A DNA stretch of 64,000 nt, taken from the NCBI GenBank assembly GCA_910577235.1, contig CAJTMX010000019.1, positions 21,387 through 85,386 of the forward strand. The letters run 5' to 3'. Below the pieces are notes generated by a model, which saw only the letters and a program-made list of their open reading frames with translations, did not search any database and had not been told where the DNA came from. Of this stretch, positions 33,741 to 42,788 are shown piece after piece (the stretch's first letter is position 1; each line of letters begins with the position of its first letter). A program made the position numbers and the translations under genes. Source of the DNA: an uncultured Acetatifactor sp. Its GTDB lineage: Bacteria > Bacillota > Clostridia > Lachnospirales > Lachnospiraceae.

Positions 33741-35156
33741 ATGGTATTTAGTTGTATTCCCTTTCTGTTTTTCTTCCTCCCGCTGTGTCTGATCCTGTAT
33801 TATGTGGTCCCATTTTCATGGAAAAATGGGACTTTGCTTATTTTCAGCCTGATTTTTTATGCCTGGGGAGAGCCGGTATATATTCTGTTGATGCTCTTCT
33901 CCACTCTGCTGGATTACTCAAACGGACGGCTTATGGAACGGTTTGGCACCACCAGAGGCAGGAGGATTTTTTTTCTGTGCTGCAGCATCTGCATCAACCT
34001 GTCCATACTTGCCTTTTTCAAATACGCCGGTTTTGCCGTCTCTTCTATAAACGGGATATTTAACACGCAATTCACGCCCCCTCAGATCCGTCTTCCTGTG
34101 GGCATCAGCTTTTATACATTCCAGACCATGAGCTACATCATCGATCTGTACCGGGGCCGGGTCAAGGCGGAGCACAGCTATGTCTCCTATCTCACCTATG
34201 TATCCATGTTTCCCCAGCTGGTGGCCGGCCCCATCGTGCGTTTTTCCGACATACAGCAGCGGCTTCACAGCCGGGAGATCACTTATGCTGCGTTTGAGCA
34301 GGGAATGCTGCGTTTTATGACGGGACTTTTCAAGAAAGTTCTGATCGCCAACCAGGCAGGCGTTTTATGGGAGGAAATACATGTTCTGGGCGCTGCGGAC
34401 ACCAGCGTAGCTACGGCATGGCTGGGTGCGCTCTGTTTTACCCTACAGCTCTATTTTGACTTCAGTGCTTACAGCGATATGGCCATCGGAATGGGAAAAA
34501 TGCTGGGATTTGACTACAGTGAGAATTTCCGTTACCCCCTTACCGCCGTATCCGTCACGGACTTCTGGCGCCGCTGGCACATCTCCCTCTCCACATGGTT
34601 TCGGGACTATGTGTATATTCCGCTGGGAGGAAACCGGAAGGGGGTCCCCCGACACCTGTTCAACATCGCCGTGGTCTGGTTCCTGACAGGGTTATGGCAC
34701 GGGGCATCGTGGAATTTCATCTTATGGGGAGTGTACTACGGCGTACTGCTCATACTGGAAAAATACATATGGGGAAAGGCGCTTGCAGGATTCCCCCGTT
34801 TTATTCAGCACGCCTACACCTTTCTGATCGTGGTGTTCGGATTTGTGATCTTTGCTATCACCGACCTGGGAGAGCTGGGCAGCTATATCCGCCTGCTCTT
34901 CTCCTTTGGGGCAAATCCGGCGGCGGATACGCGTTTTCTCTGGTATCTGGGAAACTATGGCCCGGTGCTGGTACTGGCCTGTGTGCTGGCCTGTCCGGTA
35001 TACCCTTGGATTTGCCGGAAAGCGGCTGCCCTCAGCCGGGAAAAAAGCCGTGTATTTTCCGCGTTGTCCGCAGCCGCCGCTGTCCTGCTGTTTTTATTGT
35101 CCACGGCGTATATGGTCAGCGATACCTACAATCCGTTTTTGTACTTCCGGTTTTAG
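33741..35156 (+). CDS. MBOAT-family O-acyltransferase (AlgI/DltB-like)
   Basis: The 471-residue protein has about ten to twelve membrane helices and the MBOAT core: FKYAGF, LPVGISFYTFQTMSYIIDLYRG, FWRRWHISLSTWFRDYVYIPLGGNRKG and the catalytic histidine in LTGLWHGASWNFILWG. Such proteins pass acyl (usually acetyl) groups across the membrane to a secreted polymer. It starts 11 bases after the DUF4358 gene with GGGAGG. With the DHHW protein downstream it forms an AlgI/AlgJ-like pair; the polymer is not identified. Confidence 0.92.
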   Translation: MVFSCIPFLFFFLPLCLILYYVVPFSWKNGTLLIFSLIFYAWGEPVYILLMLFSTLLDYSNGRLMERFGTTRGRRIFFLCCSICINLSILAFFKYAGFAVSSINGIFNTQFTPPQIRLPVGISFYTFQTMSYIIDLYRGRVKAEHSYVSYLTYVSMFPQLVAGPIVRFSDIQQRLHSREITYAAFEQGMLRFMTGLFKKVLIANQAGVLWEEIHVLGAADTSVATAWLGALCFTLQLYFDFSAYSDMAIGMGKMLGFDYSENFRYPLTAVSVTDFWRRWHISLSTWFRDYVYIPLGGNRKGVPRHLFNIAVVWFLTGLWHGASWNFILWGVYYGVLLILEKYIWGKALAGFPRFIQHAYTFLIVVFGFVIFAITDLGELGSYIRLLFSFGANPAADTRFLWYLGNYGPVLVLACVLACPVYPWICRKAAALSREKSRVFSALSAAAAVLLFLLSTAYMVSDTYNPFLYFRF

Positions 35157-35268
35157 CAGGTCATTGCTGCTGCCGCAGTCCCGTAACTAGGACAGAGAAT
35201 TTCGCTATTGCCTGTTTGCAGATATAGATTATGAGGTAAAATATTCAGATAAAAAGGCTGGTCACTCT

Positions 35269-36402
35269 ATGATTACAAATACAAAGATAAGAAAAGTTCT
35301 GGTATGCCTGCTCTGCGTGAGCATTATGTCCCTGTCGGTATATCTTGTTCTCAGCCCCAAAAGAGTGTATTCGGAAAATGAGAACAGGTATCTCGCAAAA
35401 TTTCCGGCGCCGTCCCTGGAGACAGTGCTAAACGGAGAATTCATGGATTCGCTCAGCGACTGGCTGGCGGACCACTTTCCCCGCAGGGATTTCTTTGTGG
35501 GATTGAAAAGCGGCGTGGAAATCGCCAGTGGCAGAAAATGTATCAACAATATCTACGTGGGAAAGGACGATTATCTGATAGAGCCCTATAATAAGCCGCA
35601 GAACACGGAACGCATAACGGACACTCTCACTGGTTTTTATCAGAAGATCGATACTGAACGGATCGATATAAACCTGATGCTGGTTCCCACGGCAGTCACC
35701 ATATACAGTGACAAACTCCCTGCATATGCCCCGTCCTTAGATCAGACGGAAACGGCGTATGCGATCTATGACGCCACGGGAATCCCTGCCATTGACTGTA
35801 CCCAGCGCCTTTTGGACGGGGCGTCCCAGGGGCAGCTGTACTACCGCACCGACCACCACTGGACCACATTGGGAGCCTATCAGGGATATCTGGCATACTG
35901 CGATACGAAGGGACTTACGCCTTTGACGCTCAAATCCCTTACAGCGCAGACTGTCACGGAGGAATTTGCGGGCACTCTGTACTCAAAGATTAACGATTAC
36001 AGCCACAAGAGGGATGAGATCACAGTCTATACCAACCCGGAAGATACGCTCACCGTCACCTATATGGATACTGGCGAAGTGACGGACAGTCTGTACAATT
36101 TTGACTATCTGGAAGAAAAAGATAAATATTCCCTGTTTCTCAACAATATCCATCCTCTGGTGGTGATTGAAAACACATCGGCGGCCTCACAGGATGAACT
36201 TATGCTGATCAAGGACAGCTATGCCAATTCCATGGTGCCCTTTCTTGCGCACCACTACAGAAAAATATATGTGTTTGACACCCGGTATTACAGGGATGGC
36301 TCCTCCTCATTTCTGGCAGATCATGAGACGGTGACGGACATATTGCTGCTGTATAATCTAAATACTCTGGACGGCGACACGGGCATCCGGGGTATCTACT
36401 AG
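35269..36402 (+). CDS. DHHW-family (AlgJ/AlgX-like) secreted protein
   Basis: The 377-residue protein has one N-terminal signal/anchor segment (VLVCLLCVSIMSLSVYLVL) and the family stretch FMDSLSDWLADHFPRRDFFVGLKS. The name motif YRTDHHWTTLGAYQGY contains the Asp-His pair of an SGNH-like site, and KDSYANSMVPFLA probably supplies the nucleophile serine. In alginate-like systems such proteins receive acetyl groups from the MBOAT protein and place them on the polymer. It is the last gene of the cluster, 112 bases after the MBOAT gene, with no clear promoter between. Confidence 0.87.
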   Translation: MITNTKIRKVLVCLLCVSIMSLSVYLVLSPKRVYSENENRYLAKFPAPSLETVLNGEFMDSLSDWLADHFPRRDFFVGLKSGVEIASGRKCINNIYVGKDDYLIEPYNKPQNTERITDTLTGFYQKIDTERIDINLMLVPTAVTIYSDKLPAYAPSLDQTETAYAIYDATGIPAIDCTQRLLDGASQGQLYYRTDHHWTTLGAYQGYLAYCDTKGLTPLTLKSLTAQTVTEEFAGTLYSKINDYSHKRDEITVYTNPEDTLTVTYMDTGEVTDSLYNFDYLEEKDKYSLFLNNIHPLVVIENTSAASQDELMLIKDSYANSMVPFLAHHYRKIYVFDTRYYRDGSSSFLADHETVTDILLLYNLNTLDGDTGIRGIY

Positions 36403-36434
36403 TGTGTAGCACCCTCCCCGGGATTCTCCGCGGG

Positions 36435-37085
36435 TCAACAGAGGCTTTGCAGAATTTCCAGGCTCTTGAATGTATGGCCGATGACCTTATCGCAGTACCA
36501 GCGGGCCTCCTCCTTCAGCTGTTCCAGTACGCCCGGCGTCACTGTAAATGTATAAAGTTTCTCCACGCTGCTGGAGACTATGTATTCCAGGGCATAGACT
36601 GTAGACTCCTCCAGCTCCCGCTCCGCTCTCACACCGGGAAATTCTCCGTTTACGGCAATGCTCTTGATCTCATAAACGCATCTTACCAACTCGTTAGGTA
36701 TGGAGGTAGCGATCAGTGCCCGCAGGGACTGATAGAGAAGTTTCAGCATCTGCCGCTCGTCATTATTCTCCCTGGTGTAATAATCCGCGATTTCCGCGAA
36801 ATACATGCCATAACATGCCCCTATGTAATCCGTTCTCAGGGGTTCAAAATAATTCTGAATCTCAGCGTCCGACACATTGTAAGACGACTTGCCCTCATAC
36901 AGCTTAAAGGTGCCGAAAGAAAAGGGATTGGTAGCGCCGCTGAGCCGGCTGCCCGGTTTGCGGGAGCCTTTGACAAACACTGCGATCTTTCCCCTCTCTT
37001 TTGTCAGCAAACAGATACGCCTATCATACTCACCGATAGGCGTCTGTTTCAATATCATTCCTGTTACCGTTATAAAATCCTGCAT
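36435..37085 (-). CDS. recO: DNA repair protein RecO
   Basis: The 216-residue protein has the RecO OB-fold N-terminus (MILKQTPIGEYDRRICLLTKERGKIAVFVKGSRKPGSRLSG) and the helical C-terminal domain. RecO loads RecA onto SSB-coated DNA with RecR. It is shorter than the usual 240-250 residues and lacks the typical C-terminal cysteine zinc motif. The gene lies downstream of era, the classical order, and its first 56 bases overlap the YqzL-like gene. Confidence 0.9.
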   Translation of the reverse strand: MQDFITVTGMILKQTPIGEYDRRICLLTKERGKIAVFVKGSRKPGSRLSGATNPFSFGTFKLYEGKSSYNVSDAEIQNYFEPLRTDYIGACYGMYFAEIADYYTRENNDERQMLKLLYQSLRALIATSIPNELVRCVYEIKSIAVNGEFPGVRAERELEESTVYALEYIVSSSVEKLYTFTVTPGVLEQLKEEARWYCDKVIGHTFKSLEILQSLC

Positions 37086-37224
37086 CTGGAACCGCTCCCG
37101 ACTGTCTCTCCATGGTTTCCCGCGGTGTCATACCGCAGGAATACTGTAGATAGTCCTCCACCTTTCCTGTGCTTACAAATCTCTGCCAGTACCTTGCCCT
37201 GCTGTTCTCCGCCGTCTCCCGCAT
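37030..37224 (-). CDS. YqzL-like small protein
   Basis: The 64-residue frame has ATG at 37224 with GGAGG 5 bases before it. Its N-terminal half (ENSRARYWQRFVSTGKVEDYLQYS) matches the pattern of YqzL-type mini-proteins found between era and recO in Firmicutes (W..F..TG...YL.Y). The rest is low-information and overlaps recO by 56 bases in another frame, an unusually long overlap. Function unknown. Confidence 0.68.
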   Translation of the reverse strand: MRETAENSRARYWQRFVSTGKVEDYLQYSCGMTPRETMERQSGAVPDAGFYNGNRNDIETDAYR

Positions 37225-37320
37225 AGCTACCTCCAAAAAATATCCCGCCCTCTGTACAATATATAGGGTTTGCGTTTTTGGGGTTTCTATGCGTCCGGCA
37301 AAGGCTATGGGCCATATAAG

Positions 37321-38229
37321 CTACTGGATATCTTTGGGGTTATACCCAAAATTTTTCATCAGAAAGTCACTGTCCCGCCAGTCCTTTTTCACCTTGACCC
37401 AGAGTTGCAGATTCACCTGCTGCTCCAGCAGATCTTCGATGTCCGGCCTGGCCGTAGAGCCTATCTTCTTTAGCATACTGCCGCCCTTGCCGATGATAAT
37501 GCCCTTGTGGGACTCCCGTTCACACACGATGGTGGCCTCGATGTGGCAGATATTTTTTTGAAACCGCATCTGTTCTATGCTGACCGCAATACCGTGGGGA
37601 ATCTCCTCCTCCAAAAGACGCAGTGCCTTCTCCCGTATCAGCTCCGCCACGATCTGCCGCATGGGCTGGTCGGTGACGGTATCCTCGTCATAAAACGCAG
37701 GCCCATAGGGCAGGTACTTCATGATGCAGGAGATCAAGGTGTCCGTGTTGTCGCCTTTCAGCGCGGAAACCGGCACAATCTCCTGAAACTCCATCTGCTT
37801 CCGATAGGTGTCGATATAGGGCAATAGCTCCTCCCTCTTCACGGTATCCACCTTGTTGATGACCAGGATCACCGGCGTGTGGACTTTTTTCAGCTGCTCT
37901 ATGATATGCTGTTCCCCCGCCCCTATAAAATTGCTGGGTTCCACCAGCCACAGGATCACGTCCACCTCTGACAGCGTGCGCTCCGCCACATTCACCATGT
38001 AGTTGCCCAGCTTATTTTTCGCCTTGTGGATACCGGGGGTATCCACAAACACGATCTGCCCCTCATCGGAGGTGTATACCGTCTGTATCCTGTTGCGGGT
38101 GGTCTGGGGCTTGTTGCTGGTAATAGCGATCTTCTGGCCGATCAGACGGTTCATCAGCGTGGATTTTCCCACGTTGGGGCGACCGATCAATGTCACAAAA
38201 CCTGATTTATATGCCGGGTTCTCATTCAT
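37321..38229 (-). CDS. era: GTPase Era
   Basis: The 302-residue protein joins a Ras-like GTPase (G1 GRPNVGKS at 16-23, G3 FVDTPGIHKAKNKLG, G4 LVINKVDTV, SALKGDN G5) to a C-terminal KH domain (GIIIGKGGSMLKKIGSTARPDIEDLLEQQVNL). Era binds the 3' end of 16S rRNA during 30S assembly. Length and motifs are standard. Its start overlaps the stop of the DUF4349 gene by 8 bases, and recO follows. Confidence 0.97.
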   Translation of the reverse strand: MNENPAYKSGFVTLIGRPNVGKSTLMNRLIGQKIAITSNKPQTTRNRIQTVYTSDEGQIVFVDTPGIHKAKNKLGNYMVNVAERTLSEVDVILWLVEPSNFIGAGEQHIIEQLKKVHTPVILVINKVDTVKREELLPYIDTYRKQMEFQEIVPVSALKGDNTDTLISCIMKYLPYGPAFYDEDTVTDQPMRQIVAELIREKALRLLEEEIPHGIAVSIEQMRFQKNICHIEATIVCERESHKGIIIGKGGSMLKKIGSTARPDIEDLLEQQVNLQLWVKVKKDWRDSDFLMKNFGYNPKDIQ

Positions 38230-39352
38230 GGGGTTTATCCTCTTTTCTTACCGTATCCGAGTTTCCTGACACAGAGCTTGTTCCCGCTGCAGAGTTCACT
38301 CCCGCTATGGCTCCCGTGCCTGCTGCAGGATTTACTCCCGCCATGGCTCCCGTGCCTGCTGCAGGATTTACTCCCGCCATGGCTCCCGCGCCTGTCATGG
38401 CCTTCTTCTCCGCTTTCTGGCGTGAACGTTTCATGTACCATCTGATCCAGAGAATGAACAGTGCGATCACCAGCGTCCACAACAGCAGTGTAGGGATATG
38501 GACTGCCAGCCATACCACGATCTCAAGACCGCCGTTGCCGATTCCTTTCAGGTCTTCCATAAAGCCGCCGCTGATCCTCTCCCACAGGGTTTCCTCCTGC
38601 ACCGGCGTCAGCTCTTTTACCTCGCTCACGTCCAGATATACGGTGCTGTAATCCACCTTGTTGTCGTATGTACGCAGCTGAGCCTCCATACTCTCGATCT
38701 GATACTGCACATTGGACAGGCGCTGCTCAATGGTGATGATATCCTCTATGCTCTCCGCCTGCTCCATCAGCTGCAGCAGCCGTTCATGCTCCGCCTGCAA
38801 CGTCTTCTTATGGCTTGCCATATCCACATATTCCAGCGTCACATCCTGCACGTTCTCCGTGCGCCGGACCACATTGCTGATCTCGGACACCTCGCTCAGA
38901 AAAACATTCAGTTGACCCGCCGGAATCCGGACTGTCATGGAACTGTTGCGACTGGAGCGATAGTCGCTATAAGCGCTGCCGTTGTAAGATTCCATGTTTT
39001 CAATATAGCCGCCCAGCTCCGTGATCCTTTTCTCGATTGAATCCATGACCGCGTCATATTCCTTTGTCTCCACGGACATATTCACCGTGCGGATCAGCTT
39101 GCGGTCGCTCTGCTGGCCGGTTACATCCGGTCCCGCCTCGGGAGCGGCAGAAGGATCATAGCCCTCCTCTGCCATGACGCTGTTTGACATGTTCATCCCC
39201 ACGGAGTCCATCATTATTTCCTCACATGATGCGGACTCGGACATACTCGCGCCATTGCCCGATGCCGACACATCGGCTGCGGAGCCGCAGGCTGTCATAA
39301 CCAACGCCATGATCACAGCCAGCATACTCGTTAACATTCTTGTCTTTTTCAT
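38222..39352 (-). CDS. DUF4349-type lipoprotein with C-terminal tandem repeat
   Basis: The 376-residue lipoprotein (lipobox LVMTAC) has a DUF4349 core with RTVNMSVETKEYDAVMDSIEKRITELGGYIE, RSSRNSSMTVRIPAGQLNVFL and a central coiled coil (DMASHKKTLQAEHERLLQLMEQAESIEDIITIEQRLSNVQYQIES). A C-terminal membrane helix (VVWLAVHIPTLLLWTLVIALFILWI) follows. The inner-face tail ends in three 12-residue AAGTGAMAGVNP-type repeats. ATG at 39352 has GGAGGA just upstream. Function is unproven; the layout resembles envelope-stress sensors. Confidence 0.82.
   Translation of the reverse strand: MKKTRMLTSMLAVIMALVMTACGSAADVSASGNGASMSESASCEEIMMDSVGMNMSNSVMAEEGYDPSAAPEAGPDVTGQQSDRKLIRTVNMSVETKEYDAVMDSIEKRITELGGYIENMESYNGSAYSDYRSSRNSSMTVRIPAGQLNVFLSEVSEISNVVRRTENVQDVTLEYVDMASHKKTLQAEHERLLQLMEQAESIEDIITIEQRLSNVQYQIESMEAQLRTYDNKVDYSTVYLDVSEVKELTPVQEETLWERISGGFMEDLKGIGNGGLEIVVWLAVHIPTLLLWTLVIALFILWIRWYMKRSRQKAEKKAMTGAGAMAGVNPAAGTGAMAGVNPAAGTGAIAGVNSAAGTSSVSGNSDTVRKEDKPHE
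38286..38393. repeat. three 36-bp in-frame repeats in the DUF4349 gene
   Basis: Units at 38286-38321, 38322-38357 and 38358-38393 are nearly identical and encode a 12-residue Gly/Ala/Asn unit (AAGTGAMAGVNP). The unit length is a multiple of three, so copy-number change would keep the frame. They encode the flexible C-terminal tail after the last membrane helix. Confidence 0.9.
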
Positions 39353-39389
39353 ATTCCTCCCCCTCCTTTTCTCTTTTGTTTTCCCTGTG

Positions 39390-42308
39390 TCAATAGAGAT
39401 TTTCCGTTGCCAAAAACAGTTCTTTCTCCTCCTTGATCTTCTGGGCATTGCCCACCACGCACAGAAAATCGTCCTCCATAAATGCCCTGATATATTCCGC
39501 CAGTTCCCGTATTCCCTCCTGGGTGGCGGTGAGCAGCTGCTCTCTCTCCAAATCCAGCATACTCTGCGTGATGCCGCACATATACGCGCTCTGTGAGAAC
39601 AGTCCGTACGCCGCGGGATTCATGGGCGTATCCAGCTCACTCACCGCTCCGATGATATACTGGGTCATGGTGCGCTCGTCCGCGGTAAAGTTCGCCACTG
39701 TCTCCGCCGCTCTCTCATATATCTCCACAGTATTTTTCAGATTGGGGTCCCGGTAGGAGGAAAAGCAGCTCTCGCCGGACACGCCAAAGATACAGTTGCA
39801 GCCGTAAGCGCCACCCTTTACCCGGATATTGACCCACAGATAGTCATACCGCATCATCACCTGCAGGAAACGCAAAGTTCCTCTGTAGGGCAGACCTTTC
39901 CTTTTGAAGTTACCTGCCCGGCACACATACAGTACCTGTCCGGCGGTCATAAATCCTTCCTGTTTTCTGGAGGGCCGGGGCGCAAAACTGCCGGTCTCCA
40001 CCGGACAGGTGTACAGTTCTCCCGCAAAACGCTCCGCCGCCGATTTCGTATTTTCCCAGCCCTGGTCGTTACCCACATAATCCACCGTCAGATTTTCCCG
40101 GCGGAAAATGATGGCCGCCAGTTCCTGCAACGCGCTTATCAACGCCCCTTTCTCTTGATCAAAATGTGCCTGAATCCGGGACAGCAGTCGGAAATAGGGT
40201 ATACCTGAAAGCGTCTCGCTGACCGCGCCTGATACGCTGCCGTAGGCCAGGGCGCGGCTTTGGGCCGTGTGGTCCCCCCTGTCAGACAAATGTGTCTGCA
40301 TCTGGGACTGCCCCTCCGACACGATCTCCAGCAGTCTCTTTTCATCCGTGAAATCGGAAGTCATGGCAATTTCGCGCAGCAGATCCACCGCTTTGCCGAT
40401 ATTGTCATACAGTACCCGGGCTTTCAGTTCCAGGGTAGCCTTATATCTGTCAGCGTCCTCCACGTCTCCGTAAACATTGTTTACCGTGCTGATGCCTCCG
40501 GTATTTAAATCTATCTCGTTGGACAGCTCTCCATAGCTGTAGTTTTGTGTGTTCAGCAGCCCCAGACAGGCATTCAGGATTCCCACATAGGGATACAGGC
40601 GCTCCGGTACATGCTCCAAGGAAAAGATCATGCGTATATAGGCGATGCCATTGGTAAACAGTGTGTGCCGCAGCGCAGGAATCTCTCCTATCCTGGCCTC
40701 CTCGTTTACCAGTTTTCTGGCCTCCCTGCCGATGTCTTCCCGGGCCAGCATGGGAATCTTTTTCAGATCTTCGGGGCAGTCTTCCTGCTCCTGCCAGGCC
40801 GTCAGCGCCTGCTGCCGCGCCATGATCTCCTCCAGCTGCTCCCGGCTCATACCCGCCTTGCGCTTTGCAAGCTCAGCCTTAAGCTCTTCCTCCTGCCGCT
40901 GGGTCATGCCTTTTCTGGGCTGCAGCACCACCACGGACTTATGGGGATTGTCGATGAGGTAAGTCTGCACAAGCTGCTCAAAATATCCCTGCCCGGCCTT
41001 TTCCCGCAGCCGGGTGTAGGTAGCGCCAGCCTCCACATGGATAAAGGGTTTGTCATCCGCGTAAAGCCAGCTGTCCAGCACCTGTATCCCATACATCAGT
41101 CCCTTGGGGAAACGGCCAAAATCCGCCTCCCGATAGCGGAACTCATAATGATTGATGCCCGCCAGCAGAGTCTTTTGATCAAAACCCTCCCGGGCGATAC
41201 GCCGCAATTCCCCATCGATCAGCTCCACGAACTCCCTCTCTTTTCCGGTGTCCGTGTCGCTGGCCGTCACGGAAAAGAAAGGCTGTCTGATCCCGTTGTC
41301 ATACTCACTGTAGATATCCTTGCCCATGGAGTGATCCAACAGCACCTGTTTCAGCGGCGCGCCCGGAGCGCCGCACAGGGCATAGTCCAGAATCTGGAAC
41401 GCCACGTTAAGATCCCTGTCCAGGCAGTCCCCGGCAGTCATATTGTAACTCAGATACCCGCTCTCTTCCTCTTTGGCCTCATCGCTCACCGGATACTCCC
41501 GCACCACCCTGCGCAGCGCCGGGAAAGGCTCCTGCTGCCGAAGCTCACTGTCTATGTCCAGTCGGTCAAAAGCGGACAGATATTTTTCATCCAGAAACGT
41601 AAGTTTCTCCGCCATATCCATATCGCCGTACAGATAGATATAGGAGTTGGAGGGATGATAATATTTTCTGTGAAAATCCAGAAATTCCTCATAGGAAAGC
41701 TCCGGTATCACTGCCGGATCGCCGCCGGACACTATGCCATAGGCGGTATCAGGGTACAGGGATTTCATCTTTTCCCGAAACAGCACACTGTCCGGAGACG
41801 AAAAAGCGCCTTTCATCTCGTTGTAGACCACGCCGTTGATGGTCAGCTCTCCCTCCGGGGCATCCAGCTCATAATGCCAACCCTCCTGACAGAAGATCTT
41901 GTCCGTGTCATATATCCGGGGATAAAATACCGCGTCCAGATACACATGCATCAGATTCTGAAAATCCTTGTCGTTGCAGCTGGCTATGGGATAGATCGTC
42001 TTGTCCGGATAAGTCATGGCATTTAAAAAGGTGTTCAGGGAACCTTTTACCAGCTCCACAAAAGGGTCCTTTACCGGGAACTCTTTTGAGCCGCACAGCA
42101 CGGAATGCTCCAGAATATGTGCCACGCCGGTGGAATTCTCAGGCGGCGTGCGAAATCCGATGTAAAACACTTTGTTGGGGTCGTCATTGGCAAGCAGCGC
42201 CACCCTGGCTCCGGTCTTTTTATGCCGCAGCAGATAACTCATGGAATTGAGATCCCCGATCTCCCTCTTTTCAATAATCTCATAATTCTTGCATTCTTCA
42301 ATCCGCAT
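39390..42308 (-). CDS. M16C-type metallopeptidase (PreP/Cym1-like)
   Basis: The 972-residue protease has the inverted zinc motif HILEH (in GVAHILEHSVLCGS) with a distal glutamate region, and the M16C pattern of four related domains in one chain (NEMKGAFSSPDSVLF, LRRVVREYPV, YNCNCIFG-type C-terminal block VKGGAYGCNCIFGVSGESCFSSYRDPNL). Such peptidases degrade short peptides. No signal peptide is present, so it is probably cytosolic. ATG at 42308 is preferred; a GTG three codons upstream lies too close to AAAGGA. Confidence 0.9.
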   Translation of the reverse strand: MRIEECKNYEIIEKREIGDLNSMSYLLRHKKTGARVALLANDDPNKVFYIGFRTPPENSTGVAHILEHSVLCGSKEFPVKDPFVELVKGSLNTFLNAMTYPDKTIYPIASCNDKDFQNLMHVYLDAVFYPRIYDTDKIFCQEGWHYELDAPEGELTINGVVYNEMKGAFSSPDSVLFREKMKSLYPDTAYGIVSGGDPAVIPELSYEEFLDFHRKYYHPSNSYIYLYGDMDMAEKLTFLDEKYLSAFDRLDIDSELRQQEPFPALRRVVREYPVSDEAKEEESGYLSYNMTAGDCLDRDLNVAFQILDYALCGAPGAPLKQVLLDHSMGKDIYSEYDNGIRQPFFSVTASDTDTGKEREFVELIDGELRRIAREGFDQKTLLAGINHYEFRYREADFGRFPKGLMYGIQVLDSWLYADDKPFIHVEAGATYTRLREKAGQGYFEQLVQTYLIDNPHKSVVVLQPRKGMTQRQEEELKAELAKRKAGMSREQLEEIMARQQALTAWQEQEDCPEDLKKIPMLAREDIGREARKLVNEEARIGEIPALRHTLFTNGIAYIRMIFSLEHVPERLYPYVGILNACLGLLNTQNYSYGELSNEIDLNTGGISTVNNVYGDVEDADRYKATLELKARVLYDNIGKAVDLLREIAMTSDFTDEKRLLEIVSEGQSQMQTHLSDRGDHTAQSRALAYGSVSGAVSETLSGIPYFRLLSRIQAHFDQEKGALISALQELAAIIFRRENLTVDYVGNDQGWENTKSAAERFAGELYTCPVETGSFAPRPSRKQEGFMTAGQVLYVCRAGNFKRKGLPYRGTLRFLQVMMRYDYLWVNIRVKGGAYGCNCIFGVSGESCFSSYRDPNLKNTVEIYERAAETVANFTADERTMTQYIIGAVSELDTPMNPAAYGLFSQSAYMCGITQSMLDLEREQLLTATQEGIRELAEYIRAFMEDDFLCVVGNAQKIKEEKELFLATENLY

Positions 42309-42350
42309 ATCTGTCACATTCCTTTTCTGAATTATTTTTTATGTTCCCGA

Positions 42351-42788
42351 TCAAACCGTGAAGACCACCATGGCCAGTTTGTTGATCACGATTTCCTGCA
42401 CCATGATCCCCTGGGCCTGCTTTTGGGCCGGAGTCATGGCGGCAAGCTCCTCCAGACCGATCAGCTCTGTCACATAGCGTTTGACCCTCTTCCCCCCGGA
42501 GAAGAGTTTCCGTTTGTCCACCAGACGGCTGCATTTGACCTTTACCTTCAGCTGCCGGTACGTACGCCATGATAAGCTATCCGGAGTCATATAGTAAAAA
42601 TCGCTCTCCAGCGTGGTCTCTCTATCTGTCTGGGGCAAAATATAGCGTTCCACAATGGTACGGATTTTAAACGGGACATCCTCGTTTGACAACAACTCCT
42701 CATAGGAATATTTTGCTCCCAGATATATGTTGCCTGTATCCGTCATCACATATTTGTAATCCTCATAGTTCTGGGTTTGCAGCAGCAT
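42351..42788 (-). CDS. conserved protein of unknown function (possibly DUF5721)
   Basis: The 145-residue soluble protein has no signal or membrane segment. Features are a Tyr-rich N-terminus (YEDYKYVMTDTGNIYLGAKYSYEELL) and a basic middle (QLKVKVKCSRLVDKRKLFSGGKRVKRYV). It resembles a family I recall as DUF5721 but I cannot confirm it. Its ATG shares a base with the stop of the sigma-like gene (TGATG), so the two are translationally coupled; a joint role is likely. Confidence 0.7.
   Translation of the reverse strand: MLLQTQNYEDYKYVMTDTGNIYLGAKYSYEELLSNEDVPFKIRTIVERYILPQTDRETTLESDFYYMTPDSLSWRTYRQLKVKVKCSRLVDKRKLFSGGKRVKRYVTELIGLEELAAMTPAQKQAQGIMVQEIVINKLAMVVFTV

Noticed and set aside
40545..42026. 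493-codon open frame on the plus strand
   Set aside because: Antisense to the M16 protease gene; no domain or start signal.
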